Part shown: positions 24,301 through 32,741 of the stretch, piece after piece
How positions within the stretch are numbered: position 1 is the stretch's first letter
How the letters are laid out: each line of letters starts with the position of its first letter
Source of the DNA: Dendrophyllia cribrosa
Lineage: Eukaryota > Cnidaria > Anthozoa > Scleractinia > Dendrophylliidae
DNA length: 64,000 nt
Assembly (NCBI GenBank): GCA_024195265.1
Contig: JAJLRJ010000008.1
Span: 26,680,932 to 26,744,931, forward strand
Reading direction: 5' to 3'
Position numbers and translations under genes: made by a program
The notes under the pieces: model-generated
Database searches by the model: none
The model's input: the letters and a program-made list of their open reading frames with translations, nothing else
What the model was told of the DNA's origin: nothing

Positions 24301-27300
24301 TGTCTTTGTTATAAGGGCTTGTGGGAATGAATAATCCAGTTGTTTCGGTTTCATTTCAGTAGAAATCAAACATTACTCCACAAAAAGTACGAAATATAAA
24401 AAAGATAATTAGATTTATGTTTTAAGAACTGTTTCCAAATGGAGTATTGTTCAAAATAAGGAAAATCCTTTACTTTAGAGATTTATAACAGGGTCCTCTG
24501 CTCAGCTTTTAAGTTCTTAACCACAATCCACTGTAATCGACATGAAAGACCTTTTAAAAGCTATTTTTTGAGTGCGTTTAGGTGTGGAGTATTGTTGAGT
24601 AATGTTTGCAGAAGTACTCATGCGAGGTCACGCAAATTTGACAGGCCGTTAACACAGAGATAAGAAATATACCAATAATCGTTTTCATTCGCTTTTCAAG
24701 TTTTATTCTGTTTGCTTGTGTTGTTAGTATATCATTCAAAGCTCAATCAAGTTACTCCTAAACGACATTTTCTCGTTTCGGATCCACGTTCATTGTCCAT
24801 CTACGTGATGTTTTTCGTGGAACTGCATGCAGTTTGAAGCGTCGTTCCAGAAAACTATTATTGAACTCAGTAATAACACGTATTAGGGACTTTAAGCACC
24901 GGGAACCGGAACGGCAACGGCGACCTCGAAACCGAGAAAAGACTGGGCAGAGAACGCGGTCTCGGCGCGAAGTTACAAATAAACCAGCTACAGAACCGCA
25001 ACGTTTGCCAAAATGTGCAGCTCGGTAGAGGCGGCTCTTTTCCGAAATGTGCTCGCTAAATGAGGTTAGGGAAATGCTTCTCATAAGCCGTGTCAAGAAA
25101 ATGATCAACGACGGGCAGTATATGCTCTTGTACGATTTGAACACGTCCAATAAACTTGACCTGCCGTACGATTCTTACGACTGTTTTGACTTCGATGTTC
25201 TTGAGGACGATTCGTACGGGAGTCCAAAACTTTCGTCAATTTTCGATGTTATTCTTCACTTTTGTTGATCCACAATATTAAATGCTCGTTTAGTTTTACG
25301 AAGCGCTTCTGGTAAGCGATGTTGATTTGGCTCAGACTAATTTGCGAGCGAGCGACTCATTTCGTGACAATTAACCCCAAAGAATACTCCCGTACGGCCA
25401 ACTTCGATTTGCTATTCGTACGGGAGTCCGAAAACTTTCGACAATTTTCGATGTTATTCTTCACTTTTGTTGATCCACAATGAAGATCACCTTTTGCCGT
25501 ACATGAGTGATTCTTTTCGATTCTTTTTATTATTATATGTTTCATTATCAATAATTTGAGTGTCTGGGACATCTAACAAGTTAAGTGTCAAAAAATTAAT
25601 TCAAATTGTTATAATATATCTGGACATACAAACCAGTTCTTCTCTGTTAACTAAACCACTTGTGAGCAAGGAAAGGTAGTCTCAATGGAAGAAGCGTTGG
25701 AAGCAAAAAACCCAATAACAAGATTCCCGTATGAATAACAATAACAAGTTTATAGCGTACGGGAGTACATGGCGATGACACATAAACGAGATTCCTTCGC
25801 GTAGCTGAATAAACATCGCTCACAAGAAGCGTTTCGTGAATATAAACAAACGTACAATATTATGGATCGGCAAAAGTGAAGAATAACATCGAAAATTTTC
25901 GAAAGTTTTGGACTTCCGTACGAATAGCAAATCGAAGTTGGCCGTACGGGAGTATTTTTTGACGCGAACATTTCTTAAGCGTCACGAAATGAGTCGCTCG
26001 CTCGCAAATTAGTCTGAGCCAAATCAACATCGCTTACCAGAAGCGCTTCGTAAAACTAAACGAACATTTAATATTGTGGACCACCAAAAGTGAAGAATAA
26101 CCTCGAAAATTGTCGAAAGCTTTGGACTCCCGTACGAATAGCAAATCGAAGTCCGCGTACGGGTGCCGTACGAATAGCCACTGCGTTAATTTTAATAAAT
26201 TTAGCAAAGAAACGTAGTTCTAAGTTTACAAGTTGTAGTGAATTACCACCTCTTTCTCAAAGAGCGTACAGAAGCACCAAATTGACCTAAATGAAGCAAT
26301 AAATATCGTTTCCTATTTCTGTATAGTCTTCTTAAACAACATTAAGTGTATTATATCAAAAACGACTGGATAAAACCAAAGAAAAATGAGGAATATATAC
26401 TCACGTTTTCACACGACGGCAAACCTTGCTATCTGACGTCGGGCCCGGGAAGAGAACGTCTAGATATTTCCCGCCAAACATGCGCAATGCGTCATTTGGG
26501 TTTTCCCTGACAGTTTTCGCGTCGCCGTTGCCGTTCCGGTTCCCGGTGCTTAAAGTCCCTATTAACATTAACTTATAACGTAACATTGCTAAAACGCTTT
26601 CCTATGTAATAATATTTGGCCTTTTAGAGTGCAATGTATTTCGAGGTTTTCACAGACTTTATGTCACACAACCGTTACCGTTTGATCATTACTCGTACAT
26701 TTGTAATAATCCGTCAATTTGAACATTTTAACCTCTGACATTGACACAAGAAAGACGAATTAATTATCATTTAGCGGACGATGTCTTAGCCCTATATTGA
26801 TAATACTTTTGATTTTATGAGTAGTTAAAAGTTCTTTTCAGTTTTCATACAACCAAAGACAAAAGTGTTGGGAAGGTTCCTTGTTTTCCTCACCCTCCCC
26901 CCCCCCCCCTCTTTCAAAGTTGCTGTTAACGCAAATACTTAACTTACACTGTCTTTTGTATAGACGTCTTCAACATTGGATTTGGGGGAGAGGGGGACTA
27001 TAAAAAGCGTTGTGCGAGCCTTTAATTGAGCTGAAACCCAAAGGTAGTGTCTTTTTTTAGCATTTTACAAGCCTTCCCAACTAATTTTGTCTTGGGTTGT
27101 ATGAAAAGGTGATAGTTACACTGTACCTGTTACAGTATTACAGGTTACAGTAATCAAGGGGAGCTTTTTCTGTTTTTTTTTTTACAACTGACCACTTATA
27201 GAGGGTGACTGCTTAACCCTTTTATCAAGTTTCATTTTTGTATTTTATTGGAAAACAAATAGTATCATACAATAGAAGTGCTGAAGAATGGTCACATCAT

Positions 27301-28236
27301 AGGATTTTTATCCAAACGCTCTAAAGTTACAACTACATTACGTCTCTATATTAATTAACTCTGGGCCGCTTAATATGGGTTTGACTGTAGAGATGTTGAT
27401 TAAAATGTACAATACTTTGGGTTCTAGGTGACAGGAGTTGTCACAGACCATCACAAGGTTGTTAGGTATGTGATCTCCGGCACATGGGATAACAAGATGG
27501 ATGGAGCTAAAGTTGTGTACTCGAGGTCTCCTGCTTCTGCCGTGAAGCAGCCTGCCTCCACCCCCCACAAGAGCCAGGCCCATACTCTACCTCCAGTCAC
27601 ATTGTGGAAGAAAAATCCAGTTCTGTAAGTGTGGTTACTTACATTTTATATTATAATGCATTTTCTGAACAATAAATGAGGGGACAAAATTAATGTAAAT
27701 CTGTCATGAAATCAGAGTATTGGGGTGGTGGAGCAAAACAGTTGGAGAGGGGAGGGTCCAAAGGTCATTTCATATTCACAAGTTGTCTCATAGGAGCCTT
27801 TGATTTTGTAATATTTATAACAACTCATGTATAAGGTTATTAACTAACACACAAACTTGCTGCTTTCAGGCCTGGCTGCGAAAAAATGTATTATTTTACA
27901 GAGTTTGCACTGGCTCTTAATCAACCAGATGATATTGTGGCACCCACTGACTCTAGGAGAAGACCTGACCAGCGACTTATGGAAAACTGTAAATGGGATG
28001 AAGCTAATCAACAAAAACAAAAACTGGAGGAAATGCAAAGAACAAGAAGACGGAAACGTGAATCTGAAGCCTCTGAAGCCCAGACAGAAGGGAAAGTTTA
28101 TGAAGGATACAAGCCAGCGTGGTTTGAGAATATCATGGATGAACTGACTGATTCTTCTTTACATGTATACAAAGGTGGCTACTGGGAAGCTAAAGAAAGA
28201 AAGGACTGGAGCTTGTGTCCAGAGATTTATAGTTAG
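7449..28236 (+). CDS. OSBP: Oxysterol-binding protein, 3' eight exons (5' end outside view)
   Basis: Sterol/PI4P exchanger acting at ER-Golgi contact sites. Exons, all with GT-AG borders and matching phase: 7449-7678, 8472-9026, 9614-9742, 12202-12447, 14976-15197, 15674-15769, 27428-27624 and 27870-28236, giving 679 codons to the stop. Exon 1 gives the NDLVGKHGSALQRA coiled-coil helix. Exon 2 gives the coil end, an acidic stretch and an FFAT-like EFFDAIAE (VAP binding). Exon 3 carries NLWSIMKNCIGKELSKIPMP, which opens the ligand-binding domain. Exon 4 has KPFNPLLGETFE and ends in EQ. Exon 5 begins VSHHPP, so the family signature EQVSHHPP spans that junction. Exon 8 has RPDQRLMENCKWDEA and ends WSLCPEIYS. 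The PH domain exons were not found and probably lie upstream. Intron 7 is 11.7 kb and transposon-filled. Confidence 0.95.
9316..9356. repeat. ATT microsatellite
   Basis: About 13 uninterrupted ATT units in OSBP intron 2. Confidence 0.95.
9800..9945 (+). repeat. Single minisatellite unit in OSBP intron 3
   Basis: GTGAGTCTGTAGATGAAATCC, then GTGTGACCATTCAAATAAAA, then TCAGCAGTACTTTTGCATGG. It matches the 6480-7390 and 59515-59880 family. Confidence 0.6.
10359..11540. mobile_element. Non-autonomous DNA transposon, copy A (1,182 bp)
   Basis: Starts CAGGGATTCTGACAGGGTGCG and ends with its exact mirror. It is flanked by a perfect 6-bp direct repeat AAGAAT (10353-10358 and 11541-11546), a target duplication. 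Both ends hold clusters of CCGCACAAT in the same orientation (subterminal repeats). The interior keeps a degenerate frame, MNVTLSELFSQRTDQVCEST at about 10844, shared with copy B. This is probably a relic of a captured or former coding sequence. The superfamily is uncertain; the CAGGG end is hAT-like, but a 6-bp duplication is short for hAT. Confidence 0.85.
12822..13291 (+). repeat. 235-bp tandem duplication across a transposon boundary
   Basis: 12822-13056 and 13057-13291 are essentially identical direct repeats. Each unit contains about 132 bp of host intron (CTTTAGGGTCCTTCTATTG) plus the first about 103 bp of transposon copy B. The duplication therefore happened after the insertion. Confidence 0.9.
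12954..14352. mobile_element. Non-autonomous DNA transposon, copy B
   Basis: Same family as copy A: left end CAGAGATTCTGACAGGGTGCG, right end mirrored with one change. Flanking 6-mers are ATAGTT and ATAGTA, a target duplication with one mismatch. Its left end is present twice because of the 235-bp tandem duplication. The internal relic frame around 13650 reads MNVTVSELCSQRTDQVCEST, as in copy A. Confidence 0.8.
14454..14935 (-). mobile_element. LINE 3' end in OSBP intron 4
   Basis: The minus-strand frame at 14472-14798 reads MLRAALNVSWRDHITNKQLY, then RRLRFSGHCWRSKKE, then HGKRSRGRPAKTYIDQL. This is the well-known C-terminal block of RTE/endonuclease-reverse-transcriptase LINEs. It is followed on that strand by a TGA-repeat tail (the CATCATCAT run at 14455-14475). 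The element is 5'-truncated and ends about 40 bp before the exon carrying VSHHPP. Confidence 0.8.
15253..15289. repeat. Homopolymer of 37 cytosines
   Basis: Uninterrupted poly-C 56 bp after the donor of the fifth visible OSBP exon. The length is likely to be unstable or imprecisely assembled. Confidence 0.9.
16050..16100. mobile_element. Left part of MITE M1, split by the large transposon
   Basis: TACAACCAAAGACAAAAGTG... up to CCTCACCCCTC. It continues at 23600-23809 beyond the 7.5-kb insertion. An uninterrupted paralogue is at 26848-27101. The termini are imperfect inverted repeats (CAACC-AAGACAAAA...GTTGGGAAGG). Confidence 0.8.
16101..16564 (+). repeat. Left terminal inverted repeat
   Basis: 464 bp. 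After the terminal TATGGTGGCC the repeat is almost purely purine-rich on this strand, with many AAAATGAAAATGAAAGC-type subrepeats that may be transposase binding sites. It ends with AGGATGCTTTGCACGA, after which the two ends diverge. The kinase start codon follows 45 bp later. Confidence 0.95.
16610..17911 (+). CDS. Alpha-kinase (atypical protein kinase) carried by the transposon
   Basis: 433 aa, single exon. The basic N-terminus (1-55) precedes a conserved-looking segment (57-118) I do not recognise and a Ser/Pro-rich linker. The C-terminal 215-430 has the alpha-kinase pattern: EPFGTGGFREAYKA (P-loop-like), lysine in WVIKKY (251/252), VEEYVEGSFVKHINNNG (325-340), AHYSFERS with His359, VVDIQG with Asp373, DREIAS, TGNLS, and SHKCNWYC. 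His359, His416, Cys418 and Cys422 match the structural zinc site of TRPM7/eEF2K-type kinases in spacing. The second Gly of the usual GN-G loop is Ser. Expected activity: Ser/Thr phosphorylation in the cytosol; the target is unknown. The start was chosen at the first ATG after the terminal repeat (ATGGCGGAATGG). Confidence 0.9.
   Translation: MAEWRNFKEKMKAKRTDGGKGKKKDTAGAWNRDNDTLVVQRLSAEVSGKAQKYSRIGARVFVPYEYKEFTIENIRNACQKHFAVDDTMTCDIVAGEQGPSCSSVKQIPDTKVIHVRFVERVATGEADEVYSEATRAPDHGVKSPPAKRRFSGMGNGTQNRSQPTKSAPSPSKFVPRSLSVVEMLKLGKEIVQSTTSVDIYSFDLQQMSWSRIPHSVDFSIQKEPFGTGGFREAYKATSNAKGFENTTWVIKKYLPKSISDIQATGQTVEQHTKKVVQMHYLARNFAGRLRQELQSSDNLELFGETLRYNKIFLGKLDSDEYVTVEEYVEGSFVKHINNNGHICGDTSNPVCNKAECLAHYSFERSNKEVMVVDIQGCDYFVFDREIASKELISSKEFLFCTGNLSTSAINNFIESHKCNWYCALLKLPECTSG
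17912..19387. other. Spacer between kinase and transposase genes
   Basis: 1.5 kb of AT-rich sequence between the convergent genes. I see the kinase polyadenylation signal and nothing else that is convincing. Confidence 0.6.
18096..18101 (+). promoter_or_regulatory. Polyadenylation signal of the kinase gene
   Basis: AATAAA 185 nt after the alpha-kinase stop codon. Confidence 0.5.
19388..23089 (-). CDS. IS3-like DDE transposase, four exons
   Basis: Exons on the minus strand: 22343-23089, 21974-22083, 20928-21097 and 19388-19587, joined with GT-AG borders and agreeing phases. They give 408 aa with no internal stop. N-terminus: helix-turn-helix-like region (QGMQRKEILDFLKRDYP) and then an IS3-style GYRALHRKIRQEHLLNVPRD helical block (87-106). 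Integrase core: Asp148 in HSVDGHNKL, Asp212 in LRMDRGTETG and Glu251 in NQIERWW, which begins exon 2; spacing of the last two fits DD35E-type enzymes. C-terminus: SGWPVSEEQLEEVAAHAG and an acidic tail. It cuts and joins the element ends in the nucleus. The first ATG lies 46 bp inside the right terminal repeat. Confidence 0.9.
20131..20740. mobile_element. MITE nested in transposase intron 3
   Basis: The left end TGAACCCTTTGACACCT mirrors the right end AGGGGTCAATGGGTTAA with few mismatches. The right end carries TTAA; the left has TGAA. No coding capacity. It suggests a later insertion into the transposon's intron. Confidence 0.6.
21808..21940. mobile_element. Palindromic MITE in transposase intron 2
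   Basis: TATGTTGTGGTTCAATTTTA at the left is mirrored by the right end. Inner arms GGTTCAAATTTTATTTT and AAAATAAAATTTGAACC also pair. A second, partial copy is at 47011-47107. Confidence 0.75.
23136..23599 (-). repeat. Right terminal inverted repeat
   Basis: Mirror copy of 16101-16564 with no difference seen. It is followed by the CCCCTC target duplication. Confidence 0.95.
23600..23809. mobile_element. Right part of MITE M1
   Basis: Continues the MITE begun at 16050. It aligns through TTTCAAAGTTGCTGTTAAC, GGGGACTATAAAAAGCGTTG and CCTTCCCAACTAATTTTGTC with the uninterrupted copy at 26848-27101. Confidence 0.8.
23810..24881. other. Intronic stretch, possible weak MITE
   Basis: No gene. The motif ATTACTCCA recurs (about 24207, 24231 and 24373) and appears inverted as TGGAGTATTGTT near 24450 and 24588. 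This could be the remains of an inverted-repeat element of about 400 bp; support is weak. Confidence 0.3.
24885..26560. mobile_element. Non-autonomous Harbinger-like element, 1,676 bp
   Basis: Termini AGGGACTTTAAGCACCGGGA and their mirror pair over about 40 bp (continuing AACCGGAACGGCAACGGCGA). The immediate flanks are ATT on both sides (or TATTA if the element is taken to begin at GGGAC). A 3-bp duplication is typical of PIF/Harbinger. The interior has a second, larger inverted repeat (about 25205-25440 against 25900-26137) full of CGTACGGGAGT and CGTACGAATAGCAAATCGAA units. A transposase N-terminal relic is at 25047-25210. Confidence 0.75.
25047..25210 (+). pseudogene. Relic resembling a Harbinger (HARBI1-like) nuclease N-terminus
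   Basis: The frame reads REMLLISRVKKMIND, then YMLLYDLNTSNKLDLPYDSY and DCFDFDVLEDD. A -LLYDLN-...-FPY--YDRFDLD- pattern is characteristic of the segment just before the nuclease core in animal PIF/Harbinger transposases. The frame then runs into the CGTACGGGAGT repeat, so the catalytic domain is absent. Confidence 0.45.
26848..27101. mobile_element. MITE M1, intact paralogue (unoccupied site)
   Basis: 254 bp with imperfect about 28-bp inverted termini. It carries CCTCACCCTCCCCC... exactly where the 16050-23809 copy is interrupted by the 7.5-kb transposon. Confidence 0.85.
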
Positions 28237-29639
28237 GATCACTTGCAAAATTTTTAAAGCATTATTCACTGATCACCAACATGACAATTTTCTGAGATCT
28301 GATGATTGCATAAGTTGTCAAAACTCTTGGAATCTTTTAAAAGGTTTTGTGACTGTGAAAACATGAAGGTTTTGGAGAAATTGAGCCAACAATGAGCGAT
28401 TGCCAAGCTATGACAGTAGGTGTAATGTTTAATTTTTGAAATGTGAAACTAAAAAAGTTCAAATGCCAGCGTCTGTTTCTGCCGCTACCCAATACAAAGA
28501 TCCCCATAAATTATGGTCTTGTTTATCCCCCTTGTTCCCAAGCAACAAGCACATTATCAATATTTTTTACAGGACTAAGATAGTTGAGAGCACCAATAAC
28601 TAATTAAAAATCAGCTAATCAGAATTCATTCCGATTTGCCAGTCTGATATTTTCCAAGACTTGGGTAATTTCCTAATCATGGAATCTTGGGATTTTTTCA
28701 CATTTTTAAGTCGTAATAAATCTCTTATTAACCAAGTTTGCTTGGGACCATACTGGTAGAATATCATCCCCCAAGTCTTTATTGTACAGACCTAGTTGAA
28801 CTCGGTGTGTACCGTCAAGACCTCTGGCCAATATTCTCTCAGTACAGCACTCATGCTTAGTTAATAAGATATGTGAATTACCCCAGTAAGCTGGTTAGAC
28901 ATTCTTTGGCAGGGGAATGGAGAAGGGGGCCTGCAAAAGAGCATGGCATTTTCTCGGTGTGCCTTAAAAACAAGTGGGAGCAGAGAACAATTATAATATA
29001 GTAATTTATATTCAAGAACTGTGAACATTGCACTCAAGAAGAATTGTAACAAAGTTTGGTGTTATAGATGTTCAATGTAGAACTTTTGATGTTGAGAAGA
29101 GCTCCTTGTGATATTGGAGTGTTAACTGTGATTCTAATAACAAATTTTGACATTCACTGTAGTAAAAGATGTAAAAAGAAAAGGCATTAATATAAGAATA
29201 ATACAATTTATAATAGATTTTGTTATTATGAATTTGAGGTATTAAGTTAATGCTGAAATAAAATGATTCAGACCTTTGTTTTGTTGTATTTAACTTCACA
29301 AAATTTATTCAGTTATTGTGATAATTATTGGTAGGTTCAATAAATATCTGCCGCCATACAGTACTCCAGATGCATTTGTTTAACAAACTTAATGATATAA
29401 TCACAAGTTGTGTATTTAGTTTAATACACACATCACCAGTTCATTTAGTTAGTATTGTGTGTGCACAATTGACCATTCATTGAATCTTCACTAGGATTTT
29501 TTTCTCTATTAAATCATGTATTAAAGGGTGGGTATTACCTATACATTGATTGTATTTTGTTGGGTTAGATTAAAAAAAAAACAGTTGACGATCACAGTGC
29601 ACAGATGCCATTATTATACTAAAGTAAACAGCACTCATT
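28237..29639. other. OSBP 3' UTR and downstream spacer
   Basis: No gene. It probably holds the OSBP 3' untranslated region; a good AATAAA lies at 29257-29262. Short open frames on the minus strand are AT-rich and featureless. Confidence 0.5.
29257..29262 (+). promoter_or_regulatory. Candidate OSBP polyadenylation signal
   Basis: AATAAA about 1.0 kb after the OSBP stop; TTTGTTTTGTTGT follows as a possible downstream element. An earlier ATAATAAATC near 28704 is an alternative. Confidence 0.4.
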
Positions 29640-29936
29640 TTGGCCTCAAGTCCCTGAGGTACATCATCGCTAAGGCATGTAATTAACTGCCAGACATCAT
29701 GAGAATGTTAACACCAGCAGCAGCGTTTCGCAAAGCAGTGCATGGACTAACTTTAAACTCCAAGTGTCTGATGATTAAGTCATAATTTGGTTTATTATTT
29801 ATAAATAATCATTTATTTATTTATAAGTTGTTTTTATAAGTAACACTTTCCTCACTTGGCCTATAAGCATATTATTGCTAGGGGCCTAATCAGCCCCAAC
29901 AATCCAAGTTTAAATAAAGTTATCACCATCATCATT
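29640..29936 (+). mobile_element. LINE tail, L2/CR1-like
   Basis: The frame LPDIMRMLTPAAAFRKAVHG matches the -L--A-AFR-A-HG- end of CR1/L2-type RT ORFs. A 3' UTR follows, ending AATAAAGTTATCACCATCATCAT, a typical short-repeat tail. Confidence 0.55.
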
Positions 29937-29959
29937 AGTCGATAGCCTTGTCTACCCAT

Positions 29960-30470
29960 AGTTATTCTACTGCATGAGCATCTGGGCATCAACCTACCGA
30001 TCGAATCTCAAAAGATTAATTACTCTTCAAAAACGGGTTGTGCGAATAATGTCGATGAGTGCTTTTGATGCTCACACTGACCCTTTTTTTAAAAATTTAG
30101 GAATTTTGAATCTTGAGAGTATTTATAAACTTCAGATAGGAAAATTTATGTATCTTCATAAAGCCAGTTTACTTCCTGATAGTTTCAATAATATTTGTTT
30201 TAATGACAAACCATATACATTTTTATGACACCAGAAGTTCGGGGCTCTTTTACTTACCTTATTGCAGAACAAATATCGGAAAGTTTTTGATCTGTTTCCA
30301 AGGTCCTAAATTCTTTAATTCTCTTAGCTTTGAAATTCAAAATGCTACAAGTATCACCTCTTTTACTTCGAAACTGAAAGCATTCCTCTTATTGTAAACA
30401 TTTTTTTTCTTTGCTTTTTCTTTCCACTTTGCGTTTTTAGCCTAACTATGCTTAAAACAAATGTACAATA
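29960..30470 (+). mobile_element. LINE RT C-terminus, frameshifted
   Basis: The first frame (29974-30228) reads LKRLITLQKRVVRIM, DPFFKNLGILNLESIYKLQI and FMYLHK. After a shift near 30225 the second frame (to 30397) continues HFYDTRSSGLFYLPYCRTNI and KFFNSLSFEIQNATS. Together they are the thumb and C-terminal region of a jockey/CR1-like reverse transcriptase (LQKR-R-I ... LGIL-L--I). It is inactive: 5'-truncated and frameshifted. Confidence 0.8.
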
Positions 30471-30854
30471 TGTAATAAATGTTTATTGCTAGTAGTTTTG
30501 CCATTGATCTGATGTTAATATATTCTTTTAATGATTAGTTGATTATAATATATCGAGGGTGCCTATTTATTTATAAGCCCAGTGGTTTCTTTTGGGCTTC
30601 CTTGCTCTTAAATTTTATATTTTATTTACTGTAACTGTATACAATAATATTATTATAGGGCAATGAACTAAACTTAAACTAATCCTCAGGTCATTGCATG
30701 CGACTGTTTTTGATAGTGTAACTTATCACATGACAGGCCTTGGTGTTCAGTTAAGATACTGTAACTGCAATTGTAAAATTACTTAATAATTCATAAGGGT
30801 ACTAACAAATAGAAATGAGCCATTCCAATCACATGGTTAACCCTGTAAATCAGA

Positions 30855-31060
30855 TACAACTCACTAAGTGAGTTGTATCTGGAATGTAAATTAGATACAA
30901 CCACTAGTGAGTTGTATCTGGAAGGCGAATTTCACAAGTTGTTTACAACATTCGCATCTGTGTTGTATCGGCACTATACATTCACTCGGCTGCGCCTCGT
31001 GATTGTATAGGTCGATACAATGCTCCCGCTCATGTTGTAAACATTACTTGAAAGTTAAGA
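30855..31060. repeat. Fold-back repeat with GTTGTATC units
   Basis: AGTGAGTTGTATCTGGAA is repeated in tandem, and the preceding GATACAACTCACT mirrors it. GTTTACAACATTCGCATCTG then pairs with a mirrored block ending CATGTTGTAAACAT. A composite palindrome with no coding capacity. Confidence 0.6.
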
Positions 31061-31188
31061 TCTGTAAGCTGTAATGTAGATGTAGAGAGTAGTCGGTGAC
31101 CTTGCAAGCAACACTTCTTAGAGGAGTCTGGGGATTAAGTGCTTTTCATTGACCTATCCCTCCAAATGATGTAATCTCTTCTTTAAGT

Positions 31189-31410
31189 TTAAAGGGATAG
31201 TATCACGAGGTCGAAACTTGAAAACGTTGGCCCACTTTTCAAGTTTGATTCCGCAAATTCAAAAAGGCCGTCGAGAAGTGGAGGTATTTGTTGAATCAAA
31301 AAATCTGTTTTGATAGCCAAAAGAAAGAAAAAATCACTTTTAACAGTGATATGTCCAAAATTCTGGTGCAAGAATAGTGCGCGTCGAACCTCGTGATACT
31401 ATCCCTTTAA
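31189..31410. mobile_element. TTAA-flanked MITE, 222 bp
   Basis: TTAAAGGGATAGTATCACGA at the left is mirrored at the right, with TTAA at both borders. The left arm continues GGTCGAAAC and the right reads GTCGAACC. Confidence 0.8.
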
Positions 31411-32398
31411 TAGCTTGTGAATGGACCCCTTAGTGGGCACACAGGGTAAAAAAAAATTAGTGAGTGGAACCTCTTTGACAAAGCGAGGGAAGAAATGCAT
31501 TAAGGAGCCTTTTCACAGATATAAGATCAGTCACAATGTGTCAATAAAAATAAGCTAAGTTGAGCTACTCAAACAAAAAGTCTAAATTTATTGAGATAGT
31601 ATTTTACAGACTACTGCAACACTTTGACTTCAGAAACTGGGTCACGGTCTGGGTGTGTGGGTTGGGGTTAAGGGTTATCGCGTCGATTCTCTCAGAGATA
31701 CCATACAGGAAGACATACTTTAAAACATGTTTATTACTGCTAGCAAACGGTTTGACTGAAATAGAAATTAAAATTAACAAATTAAAGTGGTCAACTAAGT
31801 AAGCGATTACAAATTAATAGACCAACTTACATTCTTTCAAAAATACTTTTAATTTGTGATTTTCCCAAAGTGAAATGTTAGACAGATGCCTTAAAATTCA
31901 GAACCCTGTTTCCTTGCCAAGTACCTCCCAAGCTTTCTTTTGAGGTACCTGTGCTAAAAGCTTAAACATATCTTCTTCATCTTACTCTTTAAATGCTAAA
32001 AATAATAGTCAACTGGTAAAAAGTTCAGGTGTGGAATTGATGCCGCATTAACTACACATATACAGTGAAACCTCTGTGCAACCAACAAAGGAGACTTTTG
32101 TCTGATTGGTTAATGCTTTCTCTAGTACCCAGGTTCCTCTTACGCTCGCGCGAGCGGAAATGGCGGCCGAAGGGAAGATTTCAACTTGTCTTTGCTTGAT
32201 CACTTGTTCTAAAGTTTTAGATAAAAATAGCAATGTCCAGGCGTCGTCTTCTTTCAGAATGGCGGGAAAAGAAATGGCAAGGGGTGTTTATGGGCGGGAA
32301 ATCTTTTTGTTTTTGCAGAAGTCTTCGCTATTGCGAGCGAGCAAATTTTTCCTCCGCGGCTTACCATTTAAGTACTTTATTGTTTCTTTATAGTAATT

Positions 32399-32741
32399 AT
32401 GTTTCGAAACAAATGCACTGAATGCGGAGCAACTCGTTCCAAAAGCAGATATGTTGGGTTGGGAGGGAAAACGTTGTGCAGAAAGTGCTACCACAAGATA
32501 AGGAGAGCTTCAGCTGTGTCTGGGGACGATGAAAGTTCAGCCGCGGCGGTCCTGTCAACCGAAGGAGGTAAGATAAACTTCACGTCAATTTAAGTAATTT
32601 CGCTCCTTTTGAAATTAATTTTAGTTTTGTTTTTGTTTTTTTACCTTTACATAAAATTTTTACTCTTTATTTGAAACAGAAGAAGCGTTGCAAGAAGTGC
32701 CTGTGTTTCCGTCAGAAGCTGTTTTCTATTTTTGCATCTGA
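32399..32741 (+). CDS. Candidate small C4 zinc-ribbon protein (GATA-like spacing)
   Basis: Two candidate exons, 32399-32567 and 32680-32741, joined by GTAAGATA...AAACAG with matching phase, giving 76 aa. The N-terminal CTECGATRSKSRYVGLGGKT-LCRKC has C-x2-C-x17-C-x2-C, the spacing of a GATA-type finger but without its usual tryptophan/NACG signature. A Ser/Ala/acidic linker follows (SAVSGDDESSAAAV). The upstream 32110-32390 region is CpG-richer than its surroundings and holds a 77-codon frame starting ATGGCGGCCGAAGGG (32160-32393) that could be an upstream ORF or an alternative first exon. No homologue is recognised. It may extend into further exons or be a fragment. Confidence 0.35.

Noticed and set aside
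27338..27628. Minus-strand 81-codon frame at 27338-27583
   Set aside because: Shadow of the OSBP exon at 27428-27624 on the opposite strand.
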